From Roseovarius indicus (GTDB lineage: Bacteria; Pseudomonadota; Alphaproteobacteria; Rhodobacterales; Rhodobacteraceae), in the NCBI RefSeq assembly GCF_008728195.1, contig NZ_CP031598.1, positions 5,270,001-5,334,000 of the forward strand: a stretch of DNA of 64,000 nucleotides, written 5' to 3'. This document shows, piece by piece, positions 55,501 through 64,000 of the stretch. Each line of letters opens with the position of its first letter. Position 1 is the stretch's first letter. A program made the translations under genes and the position numbers. The notes under the pieces were generated by a model, which saw nothing but the letters and a program-made list of their open reading frames with translations, ran no database searches and was not told the DNA's origin.

Positions 55501-56352
55501 TTACCTCTCTCCATAACATTCGAAGAACCCGCGATAGCCAACCGTCAGGCCCGCATCGAGGGTCATGACAAGGTCGGCCGCCTGCTCCGTGGCGCCATCC
55601 ACCGGCGTGACCTGCATATCCACACCATCTGCCGTGAACCCCGCGTCGGCATCGCCTTCAAGCGCCACAAGCCGGCCGTTCAGCTTCATCACCGCCGCGC
55701 CGGCGTCATCCGAAGCCAGAATAGCCGGGCTGTCGAGCGTGCGCAGGAACCGGCATTGGGCGTCGCCGTCCAGTACACCGCTGATCTCCTCGCCGGTCAT
55801 CGCCTCGGCATCCAGCGTCTCGACCCGAACTTCCGAAAGCGCCTCACCGACACTCGCCACCGGCGCGGGCTCACCTCCCGACCTCGCCGGAATGGGAGCG
55901 GCATCCGCATCGTCCTCGGGATGGGCGATAAGGTATTTCATCTCGGCAATTTCCTTGTTCTGCGCCGCGATGATGCTATCGGCAAGCTTGCGCACCCGCG
56001 GGTCCGAGATATTGGCCCGACTCGACGTCATGATGGCAATCGAATGGTGTGGTATCATCGCCCGCATGAAACTCTGATCGTTCACCGTCACCTGGCTGCG
56101 CACCAGGTACAGCATCGCGGCAAACACGATCACGCTGCCAGAGAAGATGGCGATGTTCACCTTCCGGTTTGAATACATCGCCAGCATGAAGGACAGCATG
56201 ATCACCGCCATCACGGCTCCCATGAGCACCGCCATATAGGCGCGCGTCTCACTGTAAAGCGCGTGCGGCCAAAGGTATGTGTTCAAATACATCAGGCCGA
56301 ACATCACCACCGTCGAAGTGCCGATCATCGCGAAAAAGCGCCAGTAGGACAT
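55501..56352 (-). CDS. Membrane DUF305-domain protein
   Basis: A 283-residue protein with three hydrophobic helices near residues 8-27, 38-58 and 65-83. A DUF305 region follows at about 88-145 with MIPHHSIAIM, ANISDPRVRKLADSII and AQNKEIAEMKYLI. Paired histidines in DUF305 often bind metal (copper). The rest (about 160-283) is an acidic, Ala/Glu-rich domain containing a few cysteines (CRFLRT, FECYGER), probably periplasmic. The ATG has a strong AAGGAGG site. Alone in the convergent gap after dnaJ. Function unknown. Confidence 0.8.
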   Translation of the reverse strand: MSYWRFFAMIGTSTVVMFGLMYLNTYLWPHALYSETRAYMAVLMGAVMAVIMLSFMLAMYSNRKVNIAIFSGSVIVFAAMLYLVRSQVTVNDQSFMRAMIPHHSIAIMTSSRANISDPRVRKLADSIIAAQNKEIAEMKYLIAHPEDDADAAPIPARSGGEPAPVASVGEALSEVRVETLDAEAMTGEEISGVLDGDAQCRFLRTLDSPAILASDDAGAAVMKLNGRLVALEGDADAGFTADGVDMQVTPVDGATEQAADLVMTLDAGLTVGYRGFFECYGER

Positions 56353-56537
56353 GGAAAACCTCCTTTCGGGTCGATCCCTCCTGCCCAACCAACGGGGTTC
56401 CAGCGCTGGAGGGTTCCGAGATTTCCGAAAACTTGATTTCCCGAACCGCGATGAATATCTCCCCATCAGGCAAGGACGACCTCGCCCGATCCAATCGATC
56501 ACTGCACGGGACGACCCGGTAAAATCGGAGACGCCCC

Positions 56538-56963
56538 ATGCGCACCACCCTCGACCGTATCCGCCAGGCCCTTGCCTTCGAGATCCTCGGCATCCTCATC
56601 GTCACCCCGCTTTTCGCGTGGCTCTTCGCCCACCCGATGGGCGATATCGGCGCGCTCGCCATCATCAGCGGCACGCTTGCGACGCTCTGGAACTACATCT
56701 TCAACCTCGGCTTCGATCACGCCCTCCTGCGCTGGCGCGGCACGGCGCGGAAATCCCTGCCCCTGCGCATCGCCCATGCCACCCTGTTCGAGCTGTCCTT
56801 CATGGCGCTGCTCCTGCCGGTCGTGGCGTGGTGGCTCGATATCTCCCTGCTCGCCGCCCTAGTGATGGATCTCTCCTTCGCGGCCTTCTACCTCGTCTAT
56901 ACCTTCGTCTTCACATGCGGCTATGACAGGCTCTACCCGCCCGAGGCGCCACAGCAGGCTTAA
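56538..56963 (+). CDS. PACE-family efflux transporter
   Basis: A 141-residue inner-membrane protein with four helices, two tandem bacterial transmembrane pair (BTP) domains, typical of AceI-type PACE pumps. Motifs are RQALAFEILGILIVTP (helix 1), LWNYIFNLGFD between helices 2 and 3, then RIAHATLFELSF and FAAFYLVYTFVFTCGYD. AceI exports biocides such as chlorhexidine, but natural substrates include short-chain diamines. The ATG is preceded by GGAGACGCCCC. Divergent from the DUF305 gene and followed by radC. Confidence 0.83.
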   Translation: MRTTLDRIRQALAFEILGILIVTPLFAWLFAHPMGDIGALAIISGTLATLWNYIFNLGFDHALLRWRGTARKSLPLRIAHATLFELSFMALLLPVVAWWLDISLLAALVMDLSFAAFYLVYTFVFTCGYDRLYPPEAPQQA

Positions 56964-56998
56964 CCCTTCGCTAACCATACAGGCGCATCCTGACGGGC

Positions 56999-57763
56999 AT
57001 GTCCGACTCCAACGCCTTTTCCGACATGTCCCTCCCGCTCTTCGACAGCGATGAATGCCCTGCGCCCGTCACCCGGCTCGAGCCGAAACAACCCTCCTAC
57101 CTCCGCGATCATCGCAGGCGCCTGCGTGACAGGTTCTTGTCCGGCGGCCCCGGCGCCCTGCCCGATTACGAGATGCTCGAACTTGTCCTCTTCCGCGCCA
57201 TCCCGCGTCGCGACGTCAAACCCCTCGCCCGCGCCCTGCTCGACCGGTTCGGCGATTTCAACGGCGTGCTCTCCGCCCCGCCCGACCAGCTTGAAAGCAC
57301 TGATGGCGTGGGCGAGGCCGTGATCTGCGAACTCAAGGTGGTCGAGGCCGCCGCGCACCGCCTCTCGCAATCCCGTATCCGCCAGAAACAGGTGCTGTCC
57401 TCGTGGGATGCTCTGCTCGATTATTGCCGCACCACCATGGCCCACCGCCCCACCGAGCAGTTCCGCGTCTTCTACCTCGACCGCAAGAACACCCTCATCG
57501 CCGACGAGGAACAGGCCGAAGGCACGGTCGACCACGTGCCCGTCTACCCGCGCGAGATCATGAAGCGCGCGCTGCTGCTCAACGCCAGCGCGCTCATCCT
57601 CGTCCACAACCACCCCTCGGGCGACCCGACGCCATCCGATGCCGATATCTCCATGACGCGCCAGATCGTGCGCGCCGCCGAGGCGCTGAACATCGTGCTG
57701 CACGATCACGTCATCATCGGAAAGTCGGAGGAGCTCAGCTTCCGCGCCGAGGGCTACCTGTAA
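56999..57763 (+). CDS. radC: RadC/JAB-domain DNA repair-type protein
   Basis: A 254-residue protein of the RadC family. The N-terminal UPF0758 helix-hairpin-helix region lies at about 55-125. The C-terminal JAMM domain has the zinc motif HNHPSGDPTPSDAD (near 202-215) with upstream EQAEGTVDHVPVYPREI. Historically called a DNA repair protein; the actual function is unclear. It follows the PACE gene by 35 bp and is convergent with the PstS/OmpA hybrid. Confidence 0.9.
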   Translation: MSDSNAFSDMSLPLFDSDECPAPVTRLEPKQPSYLRDHRRRLRDRFLSGGPGALPDYEMLELVLFRAIPRRDVKPLARALLDRFGDFNGVLSAPPDQLESTDGVGEAVICELKVVEAAAHRLSQSRIRQKQVLSSWDALLDYCRTTMAHRPTEQFRVFYLDRKNTLIADEEQAEGTVDHVPVYPREIMKRALLLNASALILVHNHPSGDPTPSDADISMTRQIVRAAEALNIVLHDHVIIGKSEELSFRAEGYL

Positions 57764-57769
57764 CCCGCA

Positions 57770-59332
57770 TCAGCGCACCCAAACCTCGACCCGCCGGTTG
57801 ATCTGCCGGCCCCAGGCGCTGTCGTCGCAGGCCATCGGCATCGCCTCGCCAAACGCTTCCGTCTCCAGCCCGATCCGCGACAGGTTCGCCGTCTCTGCCG
57901 CCTCGACCACGGCGTCGCGCACCGCGTCGGCCCGCCTCTGGGCAATCTTCAGATTGGCCGCCGCCGCCCCGTCGCTGTCACTGAACCCCACGAAAACCAG
58001 CCGGCGCGAGTCGTAAAGCCCAACCTCCATCGCCCGCGCGAGTTGCTGCACGTTCGACCGCGATTGCGCATCCAGCCGCACCGACCCTGTCTCGAACCGG
58101 AACGTCGTGGTCAGCCGTTTCAGCGGCGTCAGGAACGACACCATCCGCTGCAATTCCTCAAGCTGCGTCTCTTCCCCGGCCCGCGCAATCGCGTTGGCGA
58201 ACCGATCCCCCTGCTGGTGGATCGCGATCTCCTCGGGCGCCTGGTCGACGAACCCGGCCCGCCGCATCACCAGCTGCGCCGACGGGTCTCGCAGATACGA
58301 CAGGAACTCGCGCACCAGCTTGGGAAACCGCCGCGCCGGCAAGTACAGGAACATCGGCGAGGTCAGCGGATAATCCTCGGTCTTCACCGCCTGCCGCCCG
58401 GCCCGAAGCTCGAAACCGCACTCGCCTCGTATCGCCAGCTCCCACGCCGCGTCCGTCTCCGACCGGCTGGTCACGCCAATCGCGAACGGGTCCGCCGCCA
58501 CCGACCGGGCCAGCCCCGGCCCCGCCGGGTGAAAGGTCACCGCCTCCAGAAGCTTCTCGAAGGCGGGTTTCAACAGCCGGTCCTCCGTCGCCTGCCCCAG
58601 CCCCGAACGCGGCCCGTGCACATGCACCGCGATCGGCGCGTCAGGCCCGCCCAGCGCCTGCCAGTTGTCGATCTCGCCGGTCATCACCTGCACCAGCTCG
58701 GTCAGCGAGACCGACTGCACCGGGTTCGACGGCGCCACCACCGGCACCAGCGCATCCAGCGCAATCACCCGGCTGCCATTGCGCGACGACAGGTCGCCGA
58801 TCCCCACCTCGCGGCCGCGCACCACTTCCTCGCGCCGCACCTCCCGCATCGCCATCACGATATCGGCCTCATCGGCCAGCAGGTCGGCAAACCCCTCGTC
58901 GGTGTTGTTCAGCCGGAAGGTGAACTCGCCCAGCACGCGGCCATCCTGCCCCGGGTCGGTCACCCGGTAGACCGTCTCGCGGTCCGACACGACCTCGCGA
59001 TCGACCTGAAAGCTGTTGCGGATGGCAAACGCCTCGATCAGCGCCGGCATCAGCACCCGGCCCACGGTCGGCGCCCCGGAAAACGTCACCCGCGCCACGA
59101 ACGCCTCGAGGTCGGGGCACCCCGGCCCCTCGCACACCACGCCCGACCCATCGACCGTCAGCTCGCCGTAAACCGTATCAACACGGTAGAACTCGCCGTC
59201 GAACCCCACCAGATTACCCGATATCTCGACATCTCCGTCGCGCGATATCAGCGTGACATCCTGCGCCCGGGCTGTGGGGACGAAGGAAAAAAGAAGAAGT
59301 GCGGCGAAGATCGCCGCACGTACAATCGCCAT
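57770..59332 (-). CDS. Periplasmic PstS-like substrate-binding protein fused to OmpA domain
   Basis: A 520-residue exported protein with signal peptide MAIVRAAIFAALLLFSF to RAQ. Residues of about 70-360 resemble a PBP-like (phosphate-binding PstS-type) domain, including ALDALVPVVAPSNPVQSVSLTEL, GEIDNWQALGG and the GPRSGLGQ loop. Residues of about 395-520 form an OmpA-type peptidoglycan-binding domain with FRFETGSVRLDAQSRSNV, FVGFSDSDGA and GQRRAD-like sequence (QRRADAV) and the closing NRRVEVWV. Such fusions may tether a ligand sensor to peptidoglycan. It is convergent with radC (six bases) and followed upstream by the hypothetical at 59357. Confidence 0.82.
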   Translation of the reverse strand: MAIVRAAIFAALLLFSFVPTARAQDVTLISRDGDVEISGNLVGFDGEFYRVDTVYGELTVDGSGVVCEGPGCPDLEAFVARVTFSGAPTVGRVLMPALIEAFAIRNSFQVDREVVSDRETVYRVTDPGQDGRVLGEFTFRLNNTDEGFADLLADEADIVMAMREVRREEVVRGREVGIGDLSSRNGSRVIALDALVPVVAPSNPVQSVSLTELVQVMTGEIDNWQALGGPDAPIAVHVHGPRSGLGQATEDRLLKPAFEKLLEAVTFHPAGPGLARSVAADPFAIGVTSRSETDAAWELAIRGECGFELRAGRQAVKTEDYPLTSPMFLYLPARRFPKLVREFLSYLRDPSAQLVMRRAGFVDQAPEEIAIHQQGDRFANAIARAGEETQLEELQRMVSFLTPLKRLTTTFRFETGSVRLDAQSRSNVQQLARAMEVGLYDSRRLVFVGFSDSDGAAAANLKIAQRRADAVRDAVVEAAETANLSRIGLETEAFGEAMPMACDDSAWGRQINRRVEVWVR

Positions 59333-59356
59333 GAAATGACTCCCGGCCGCAGCTGT

Positions 59357-60397
59357 TTAGTTGCGGGCGATATTCAAGTCATCAAAGAGGTTTTTCAACA
59401 GCAGATAGTCACCAACCGCGTCACATTCCGGCATGGCAAGCACCAGCTCGCGGGCATCCATCCGGGTGTTGCCCGATTTCTGCAGGATCTGCGCCTCGAT
59501 ATCGGTGTTGCAGTTGGCCTCCGTCACCTCGGCTTCGAGGCTGATACGGATCATGCCTTCCTTCAGCGCGGTGCCCGACGGAAAGGTATAAACCTCGGCC
59601 ATCATCGGGTTGAACGCGTCGGGGTCGCCAAGCCGGGTGATGAACCCGCCCTCGCCCTTGGCCGCGCTCGCCATGTCACGGGCGGCACCAGACCACACGT
59701 GGCCCTCGTCCTCGTAAAGCGAGTCGTATTCCAGCGCGTGAATGCCAAGCCCCTCCGGCCCGCTCCACTGCACCACGGCACGGTCGTAATATTCCAGCGT
59801 GCCCACCTCGGCATCGGCCACGGCGCTTGCGCCGCTGGCAAAGGTCGCGATGAAGATCGCCGACGTGTTGAGCGCAGGCACGCTGATCTCGGCTTTGCCA
59901 TTCGCATCGGTGGCATCGGCGAACATCATGCCATTGTGGTGCAGCGTGAACCGCTCGTTCGACAGACACGGCGCCGACAGCGTCAGCCTGACCATCGCCG
60001 CGGCAACGGGCTGGGCCTCGAACGCAATGTCACAGCCGAAGCTCGGCGCAGGCTCTTCCTGCGGCAGCTCGGTGATCGGCTCATCCTCAAGCGCAGCCAG
60101 CGTCACCGGGGCATCCGGCAGAAGCTCGGGCTGCGGCGCGGCCGACGGCGGCACCGGAATGGCGGCGGTGAGGGCAATCTCCTCAAGCTGAACCTCGTCC
60201 TCTCCCTCGAAGGCCGCCTTGCGCGCCTCTTCGACAAGCGGAACCACGTCCTGCATCGCGTTGACCGACGCCACCTGAACATTGCTGGCCTGGGCCGCCT
60301 TGTCCGGAGACTGCATGTAGTGCTGCATGAAAAACCCGGTTCCCGCGGCACAGATCAACGTCCCGAGGACCGTTATGATACGTCTGGCACTGATCAT
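59357..60397 (-). CDS. Hypothetical protein with signal anchor and acidic linker, Roseobacter type
   Basis: A 346-residue protein. It has one N-terminal hydrophobic segment (about 4-20, ITVLGTLICAAGTGFFM) acting as a signal anchor. A low-complexity acidic region (about 45-110, rich in Glu, Pro and Ala) follows, then a globular C-terminal domain with cysteines in FGCDIAF, SAPCLSN, EANCNTD and MPECDAV. The ATG at 60397 has GGGAG upstream. It lies between the PstS/OmpA hybrid and secA on the same strand. No catalytic motif is recognisable; function unknown. Confidence 0.75.
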   Translation of the reverse strand: MISARRIITVLGTLICAAGTGFFMQHYMQSPDKAAQASNVQVASVNAMQDVVPLVEEARKAAFEGEDEVQLEEIALTAAIPVPPSAAPQPELLPDAPVTLAALEDEPITELPQEEPAPSFGCDIAFEAQPVAAAMVRLTLSAPCLSNERFTLHHNGMMFADATDANGKAEISVPALNTSAIFIATFASGASAVADAEVGTLEYYDRAVVQWSGPEGLGIHALEYDSLYEDEGHVWSGAARDMASAAKGEGGFITRLGDPDAFNPMMAEVYTFPSGTALKEGMIRISLEAEVTEANCNTDIEAQILQKSGNTRMDARELVLAMPECDAVGDYLLLKNLFDDLNIARN

Positions 60398-60441
60398 GGC
60401 ATTCTCCCACACCGAAAAGATCAGGGGGAGTTCTAGAAAGA

Positions 60442-60465
60442 GAAAAAGGCCGCCGTGAGGCAGCC
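60442..60465 (-). terminator. Rho-independent terminator after secA
   Basis: On the minus strand GGCTGCC-TCAC-GGCGGCC followed by TTTTTC lies about 40 bp beyond the secA stop. A classical hairpin with a T run, with one G-T pair in the stem. Confidence 0.75.
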
Positions 60466-60503
60466 TTATGATTTGATTATGCTCTGGTTATGGCGCTGAC
60501 AGC

Positions 60504-63206
60504 TCAGGAAAACTGGCCGTGACAGTGCTTGAACTTCTTGCCCGATCCACAGGGGCAGGGCTGGTTCCGGCCCGGGTTGCCCCAGGTTTCGGGGTTGTTT
60601 TCATCGAACCCCTCGGGCGAAGACGTCTCCTGAACGATCTGCCCTTCCTTCTGGGTCTCGGCAGCGGCGGCCATCTGGGCGCGCTGCTGCTCCATCTCCT
60701 GCATCATCGACTGCTGCTCTTCCTCGGTCATCGGCCGGATCTGCGACAGCTTCTGCGTCACGTCCTGCCGCAGGCTGTCGAGCATCGTCTCGAACAACTG
60801 GAACGCCTCGGTCTTGTACTCGTTGAGCGGGTCGCGCTGCGCATAACCGCGGAAGCCCACGACGCTGCGCAGGTGTTCCAGCGTCAGCAAGTGCTCGCGC
60901 CATTTCTGGTCGATGGTCTGCAACAGGATCTGCTTTTCGATGCTGCGCATGTTCTCGGGGCCGAACGCAGCGGCCTTCTGCGCCATCATCTCGTCGGCGG
61001 CCTTTTCCAGCCGCTCGGCGATATCCTCGTCGTCGACACCTTCCTCGTCGGCCCATTCCACCACGGGCAGGTCAAGGTTCAGCTTCTCGCGCACGGCGGC
61101 GTCGAACCCTTCCATGTCCCACTGGTCGGCATAGGTCTTGGGCGGCATGTACTGATCGATCATCTCGTCGATCACCTCGCCGCGCATGTCCTGAACGATC
61201 TCGCTCAGGTCCGAAGCCTTCATGATGTCGAGCCGCTGCTTGAAGATCACCTTCCGCTGCTCGTTCATCACGTCGTCGAATTTCAGAAGCTGCTTGCGGA
61301 TGTCGAAGTTGCGCCCCTCGACCTTGGCCTGCGCCCGCTCCAGCGACTTGTTCACCCACGGGTGAATGATGGCCTCGCCTTCCTTCATGCCAAGACCCGA
61401 CAGCACCTTCTCAAGCCGTTCCGACCCGAAGATCCGCATCAGGTCGTCGTCGAGGCTCAGGAAGAACGCCGAACGCCCCGGGTCGCCCTGCCGGCCCGAC
61501 CGGCCGCGCAACTGGTTGTCGATCCGCCGGCTCTCGTGCCGCTCGGTGCCCAGAACGAACAGGCCCCCGGCTTCCTTCACGGCCTTCTCGTCGGCCTCGT
61601 GCTCGGCCTCGATCCGCTGGCGAATCTCCTCGGGGTCTTTCTCGGGCTCGGCGGCGATGGCCTCCATCACCTTGAAATCGACATTGCCGCCCAGCTTGAT
61701 GTCGGTGCCGCGGCCGGCCATGTTCGTGGCGATCGTCACGGCGCCCAGCTTGCCGGCATCGGCGACGATCTGCGCCTCTTTCTCGTGCTGGCGCGCGTTC
61801 AGAACGTTATGCGGCACCTTGGCATTGGTCAGAAGCTGGCTCAGAACCTCCGATTTCTCGATCGAGGTCGTGCCCACCAGAACCGGCTGCTTCTTCTCGT
61901 GCGCCTTCTGGATCGCTTCGATGATCGCGTTGTATTTCTCTTCCTGCGTCCGATAAACCGCATCGTCCTGGTCGATCCGGGCGATGGGCAGGTTGGTCGG
62001 CACTTCCACCACGCCCAGCCCGTAGATCTGCGCGAATTCCTCGGCCTCGGTCGCCGCCGTCCCGGTCATGCCCGCAAGCTTGTCGTAGAGGCGGAAGTAG
62101 TTCTGGAAGGTCACCTGGGCCAGCGTCACGTTCTCGGGCTGGATCTTGCAGCCCTCCTTCGCCTCGATCGCCTGGTGCAGACCCTCCGAAAGGCGCCGCC
62201 CGGGCATCATCCGCCCGGTGAACTCGTCGATCAGCACAACCTCGCTGTCGCGCACGATATAGTCCTTGTCCTTCTGGAACAGCTTGTGCGCCCGAAGGCC
62301 CTGGTTGACGTGGTGCACGATGGTCGTGCTCTCGGGGTCATACAGCGAATGCCCCTCCTCGATCAGCCCGTTCTCGCGCAGCGTCTCCTCGATGAACTCG
62401 TTGCCTTCCTCGGTGAAGGTCACGTTCTTGGTCTTCTCGTCGATCGTATAGTGCTCTTCCGTCAGCAACGGGATCAGCTTGTCGATGGTGACGTAAAGCT
62501 CGCTCCGGTCCTGCGCCGGGCCCGAAATGATCAGCGGCGTCCGCGCCTCGTCGATCAGGATGCTGTCCACCTCGTCGACGATGGCAAAGTGATGCCCGCG
62601 CTGGCTCATCTCCCGAAGCGACGATTTCATGTTGTCGCGCAGATAGTCGAAGCCTAGCTCGTTGTTGGTGGCGTAGATCACGTCACAGGCATAGGCCTGC
62701 TTCTTCTCGCCATCGGGCTGCTGCGGATAAACGACGCCCGTGGTCATGCCCAGCGCGCCGTAAACCTTGCCCATCCACTCGGCATCCCGCTTGGCCAGGT
62801 AATCGTTGACGGTCACGATATGCACGCTGCCACCGGTCAGCGCATTCATATAGGCCGGGAAGGTCGCAACAAGCGTCTTGCCCTCACCCGTCTTCATCTC
62901 GGAAATATTGCCCTGGTGCAGGAAGATCCCGCCCATCAGCTGCACATCGAACGCCCGCAGCCCCAGCGCCCGGCGCGCGGCCTCGCGACAGTTGGCAAAG
63001 GCTTCCGGCAGGATATTGTCGAGGCTCTCGCCCCCGGCCACCCGCTCCTTGAGGTCCGCTGTCCGGTCAATCAGCCCCTGGTCGCTCAGCGCCTCGAACT
63101 CCGGTTCCAGCGCGTTGATCTTGTCGACAAGCGGGCGTGTCGCCTTTACCTTCCGGTCGTTTGCTGTCCCGAAGATTTTCTTGGCGACAGTGTTGATACC
63201 CAGCAT
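60504..63206 (-). CDS. secA: Protein translocase ATPase SecA
   Basis: A 900-residue motor of the Sec translocon. Nucleotide-binding motifs are [13 protein letters not shown] (Walker A, about 105-117) and [14 protein letters not shown] (Walker B, about 208-221). DEAD-motor segments such as [14 protein letters not shown] (motif V) and [10 protein letters not shown] (motif VI) are intact. The C-terminal SEC-C zinc motif [14 protein letters not shown] is complete. Length and motifs are normal. It pushes preproteins through SecYEG. A candidate promoter lies at 63316-63344 and a terminator after the gene. Confidence 0.98.
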   Translation of the reverse strand: MLGINTVAKKIFGTANDRKVKATRPLVDKINALEPEFEALSDQGLIDRTADLKERVAGGESLDNILPEAFANCREAARRALGLRAFDVQLMGGIFLHQGNISEMKTGEGKTLVATFPAYMNALTGGSVHIVTVNDYLAKRDAEWMGKVYGALGMTTGVVYPQQPDGEKKQAYACDVIYATNNELGFDYLRDNMKSSLREMSQRGHHFAIVDEVDSILIDEARTPLIISGPAQDRSELYVTIDKLIPLLTEEHYTIDEKTKNVTFTEEGNEFIEETLRENGLIEEGHSLYDPESTTIVHHVNQGLRAHKLFQKDKDYIVRDSEVVLIDEFTGRMMPGRRLSEGLHQAIEAKEGCKIQPENVTLAQVTFQNYFRLYDKLAGMTGTAATEAEEFAQIYGLGVVEVPTNLPIARIDQDDAVYRTQEEKYNAIIEAIQKAHEKKQPVLVGTTSIEKSEVLSQLLTNAKVPHNVLNARQHEKEAQIVADAGKLGAVTIATNMAGRGTDIKLGGNVDFKVMEAIAAEPEKDPEEIRQRIEAEHEADEKAVKEAGGLFVLGTERHESRRIDNQLRGRSGRQGDPGRSAFFLSLDDDLMRIFGSERLEKVLSGLGMKEGEAIIHPWVNKSLERAQAKVEGRNFDIRKQLLKFDDVMNEQRKVIFKQRLDIMKASDLSEIVQDMRGEVIDEMIDQYMPPKTYADQWDMEGFDAAVREKLNLDLPVVEWADEEGVDDEDIAERLEKAADEMMAQKAAAFGPENMRSIEKQILLQTIDQKWREHLLTLEHLRSVVGFRGYAQRDPLNEYKTEAFQLFETMLDSLRQDVTQKLSQIRPMTEEEQQSMMQEMEQQRAQMAAAAETQKEGQIVQETSSPEGFDENNPETWGNPGRNQPCPCGSGKKFKHCHGQFS

Positions 63207-63315
63207 AGCGTGTCCGTTCCGGTGTTTCGCAAGTTCGTGAAAGGCAATTGCTTGCCCCTGCCTCTATGCCCCCCTAGAACGGGGCCAGCGGGCGGTCCTG
63301 CCTTGATCATAAGGC

Positions 63316-63344
63316 GATGTAAGGGGCCGCCGAACGAGTGTCAA
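63316..63344 (-). promoter_or_regulatory. secA: Candidate secA promoter
   Basis: On the minus strand TTGACA (63344-63339) and TACATC (63321-63316) are 17 bp apart. The transcript would have a leader of about 100 bases before the secA ATG. The -35 box is perfect; the -10 box matches four of six. Confidence 0.5.
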
Positions 63345-63390
63345 CGTAACAGGGCGCCGCGCCCTGATCCCGACCAGAAAAGGACAGCCC

Positions 63391-64000
63391 ATGCCCGCAA
63401 CCTTCCGCCCCATCCTCGCGGCCGCCTTCGCAGCCGCGATGGCCCTCAGCCCCGCCGCCAAGGCCCAGGAAACCGCCGACCCGAGCGAAGTGCTCGCCAC
63501 CGTCAACGGCACCGAGATCACCCTTGGCCACGTCATCGCCGTCCGCGCCGATCTGCCGCGGCAATATGATCAATTCCCGCCCGCCCTTCTGTTCGAGGGC
63601 ATCATCGATCAGCTGATCCAGCAGACGCTCCTCCAACAGTCCTTCGAGGGCGAGCTCTCCCTGCAAAGCCAAATTCTCCTCGAAAACGAAGAGCGCGCGG
63701 TCACCGCAGGCGAGGTCATTTCCGAGGTCATGGCCGGCGGCCTCGACGAGGACGCGCTGAAAGCGGCCTATGAAGAGCAATACCCCGACGAGGCCGGCGA
63801 AACCGAATATCGCGCCTCGCACATCCTCGTCGAGACCGAGGAAGAAGCCCAGGATCTCGTGACCCAGCTGGAAGACGGCGCCGATTTCGCCGCGCTCGCG
63901 CGCGAACACTCCACCGGCCCCTCCGCCCCCTCCGGCGGCGATCTCGGCTGGTTCGGCGAAGGCGACATGGTGCAACCCTTCTTCGAGGCCGTCGCGGCGC
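63391..64000 (+). CDS. Parvulin-type peptidyl-prolyl cis-trans isomerase, 3' truncated
   Basis: The first 203 residues of a periplasmic PpiC/SurA-type foldase; the gene runs off the window. The signal peptide is [20 protein letters not shown], cleaved after AAKAQ near residue 29. A SurA-like N-terminal helical region follows (about 35-125). The parvulin domain begins near 145 with [18 protein letters not shown], then [21 protein letters not shown], which is diagnostic. It helps fold outer-membrane and periplasmic proteins. The ATG has AGGA upstream. It is divergent from secA across 184 bp. Confidence 0.9.
   Translation, partial: MPATFRPILAAAFAAAMALSPAAKAQETADPSEVLATVNGTEITLGHVIAVRADLPRQYDQFPPALLFEGIIDQLIQQTLLQQSFEGELSLQSQILLENEERAVTAGEVISEVMAGGLDEDALKAAYEEQYPDEAGETEYRASHILVETEEEAQDLVTQLEDGADFAALAREHSTGPSAPSGGDLGWFGEGDMVQPFFEAVAA

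Noticed and set aside
60519..62657. A 712-codon plus-strand frame covering secA
   Set aside because: Antisense shadow of secA.

Overview
The window is GC-rich DNA, densely coding on both strands, with a codon bias strongly towards C or G in third position. Gene content and order point to an alphaproteobacterium of the Rhodobacteraceae (Roseobacter group): dimethylglycine/sarcosine dehydrogenase-type flavoproteins with GcvT domains, a GlxA-type regulator, the block rnd-lptC-lptA-lptB-hpf-ptsN without rpoN, an NDUFA9-like protein, NodH-like sulfotransferase and KpsMTE-type export. The family assignment rests on recognition only; no database search was run. No stretch longer than about 250 bases lacks a gene.

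Region 1 (1-18.3 kb) is amine and one-carbon metabolism. A plus-strand run holds the end of a PotA-like ATPase, two PotB/PotC-like permeases and a PuuB-like flavoprotein oxidase. Facing it is a minus-strand train: MttB-family methyltransferase, kbl, a cysteine-synthase-like PLP enzyme, tdh, a dimethylglycine-dehydrogenase-like flavoprotein, a GlxA/GbdR-type regulator and a DMT transporter. A divergent LysR regulator sits upstream of mttB, followed by an alpha/beta hydrolase, a lone HyuA-type hydantoinase/oxoprolinase and queG. Together these suggest uptake and stepwise breakdown of N-methylated amines and threonine towards glycine and C1 units.

Region 2 (18.3-29.8 kb) is housekeeping: a GST, mtgA, a small Cys-rich DUF4189 protein, a DUF1269 protein, glutamate synthase gltB and gltD with a GFA-family gene between them, uppP, an NDUFA9-like protein and tRNA-Leu(CAG).

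Region 3 (29.9-49.2 kb) is surface polysaccharide. It holds a GT2 enzyme, KpsM/KpsE/KpsT-like export, UDP-galactopyranose mutase, a NodH-like sulfotransferase, a GT14-like enzyme, two tandem paralogous glycosyltransferases, galE, galU, kdsB, cysQ and a second KpsM-like permease. It is interrupted by the conserved rnd-lptCAB-hpf-ptsN block. PAPS-type sulfotransferase plus PAP phosphatase plus Galf precursor synthesis suggests a sulfated, galactofuranose-containing surface glycan.

Region 4 (49.2-64 kb) holds an SH3-domain secreted protein, an unusual secreted protein with a haem CxxCH motif and a C-terminal MVL-type lectin repeat, alkB, dnaK-dnaJ with a clear RpoH-type promoter, a DUF305 protein, a PACE efflux protein, radC, a PstS/OmpA hybrid, a Roseobacter-type hypothetical, secA and the start of a parvulin-type PPIase.

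Non-coding features of note are three copies of a REP-like double-hairpin element, a double palindrome between the two permease genes, and a 20-base motif around CAGTCTCT that recurs inside unrelated genes of region 1.
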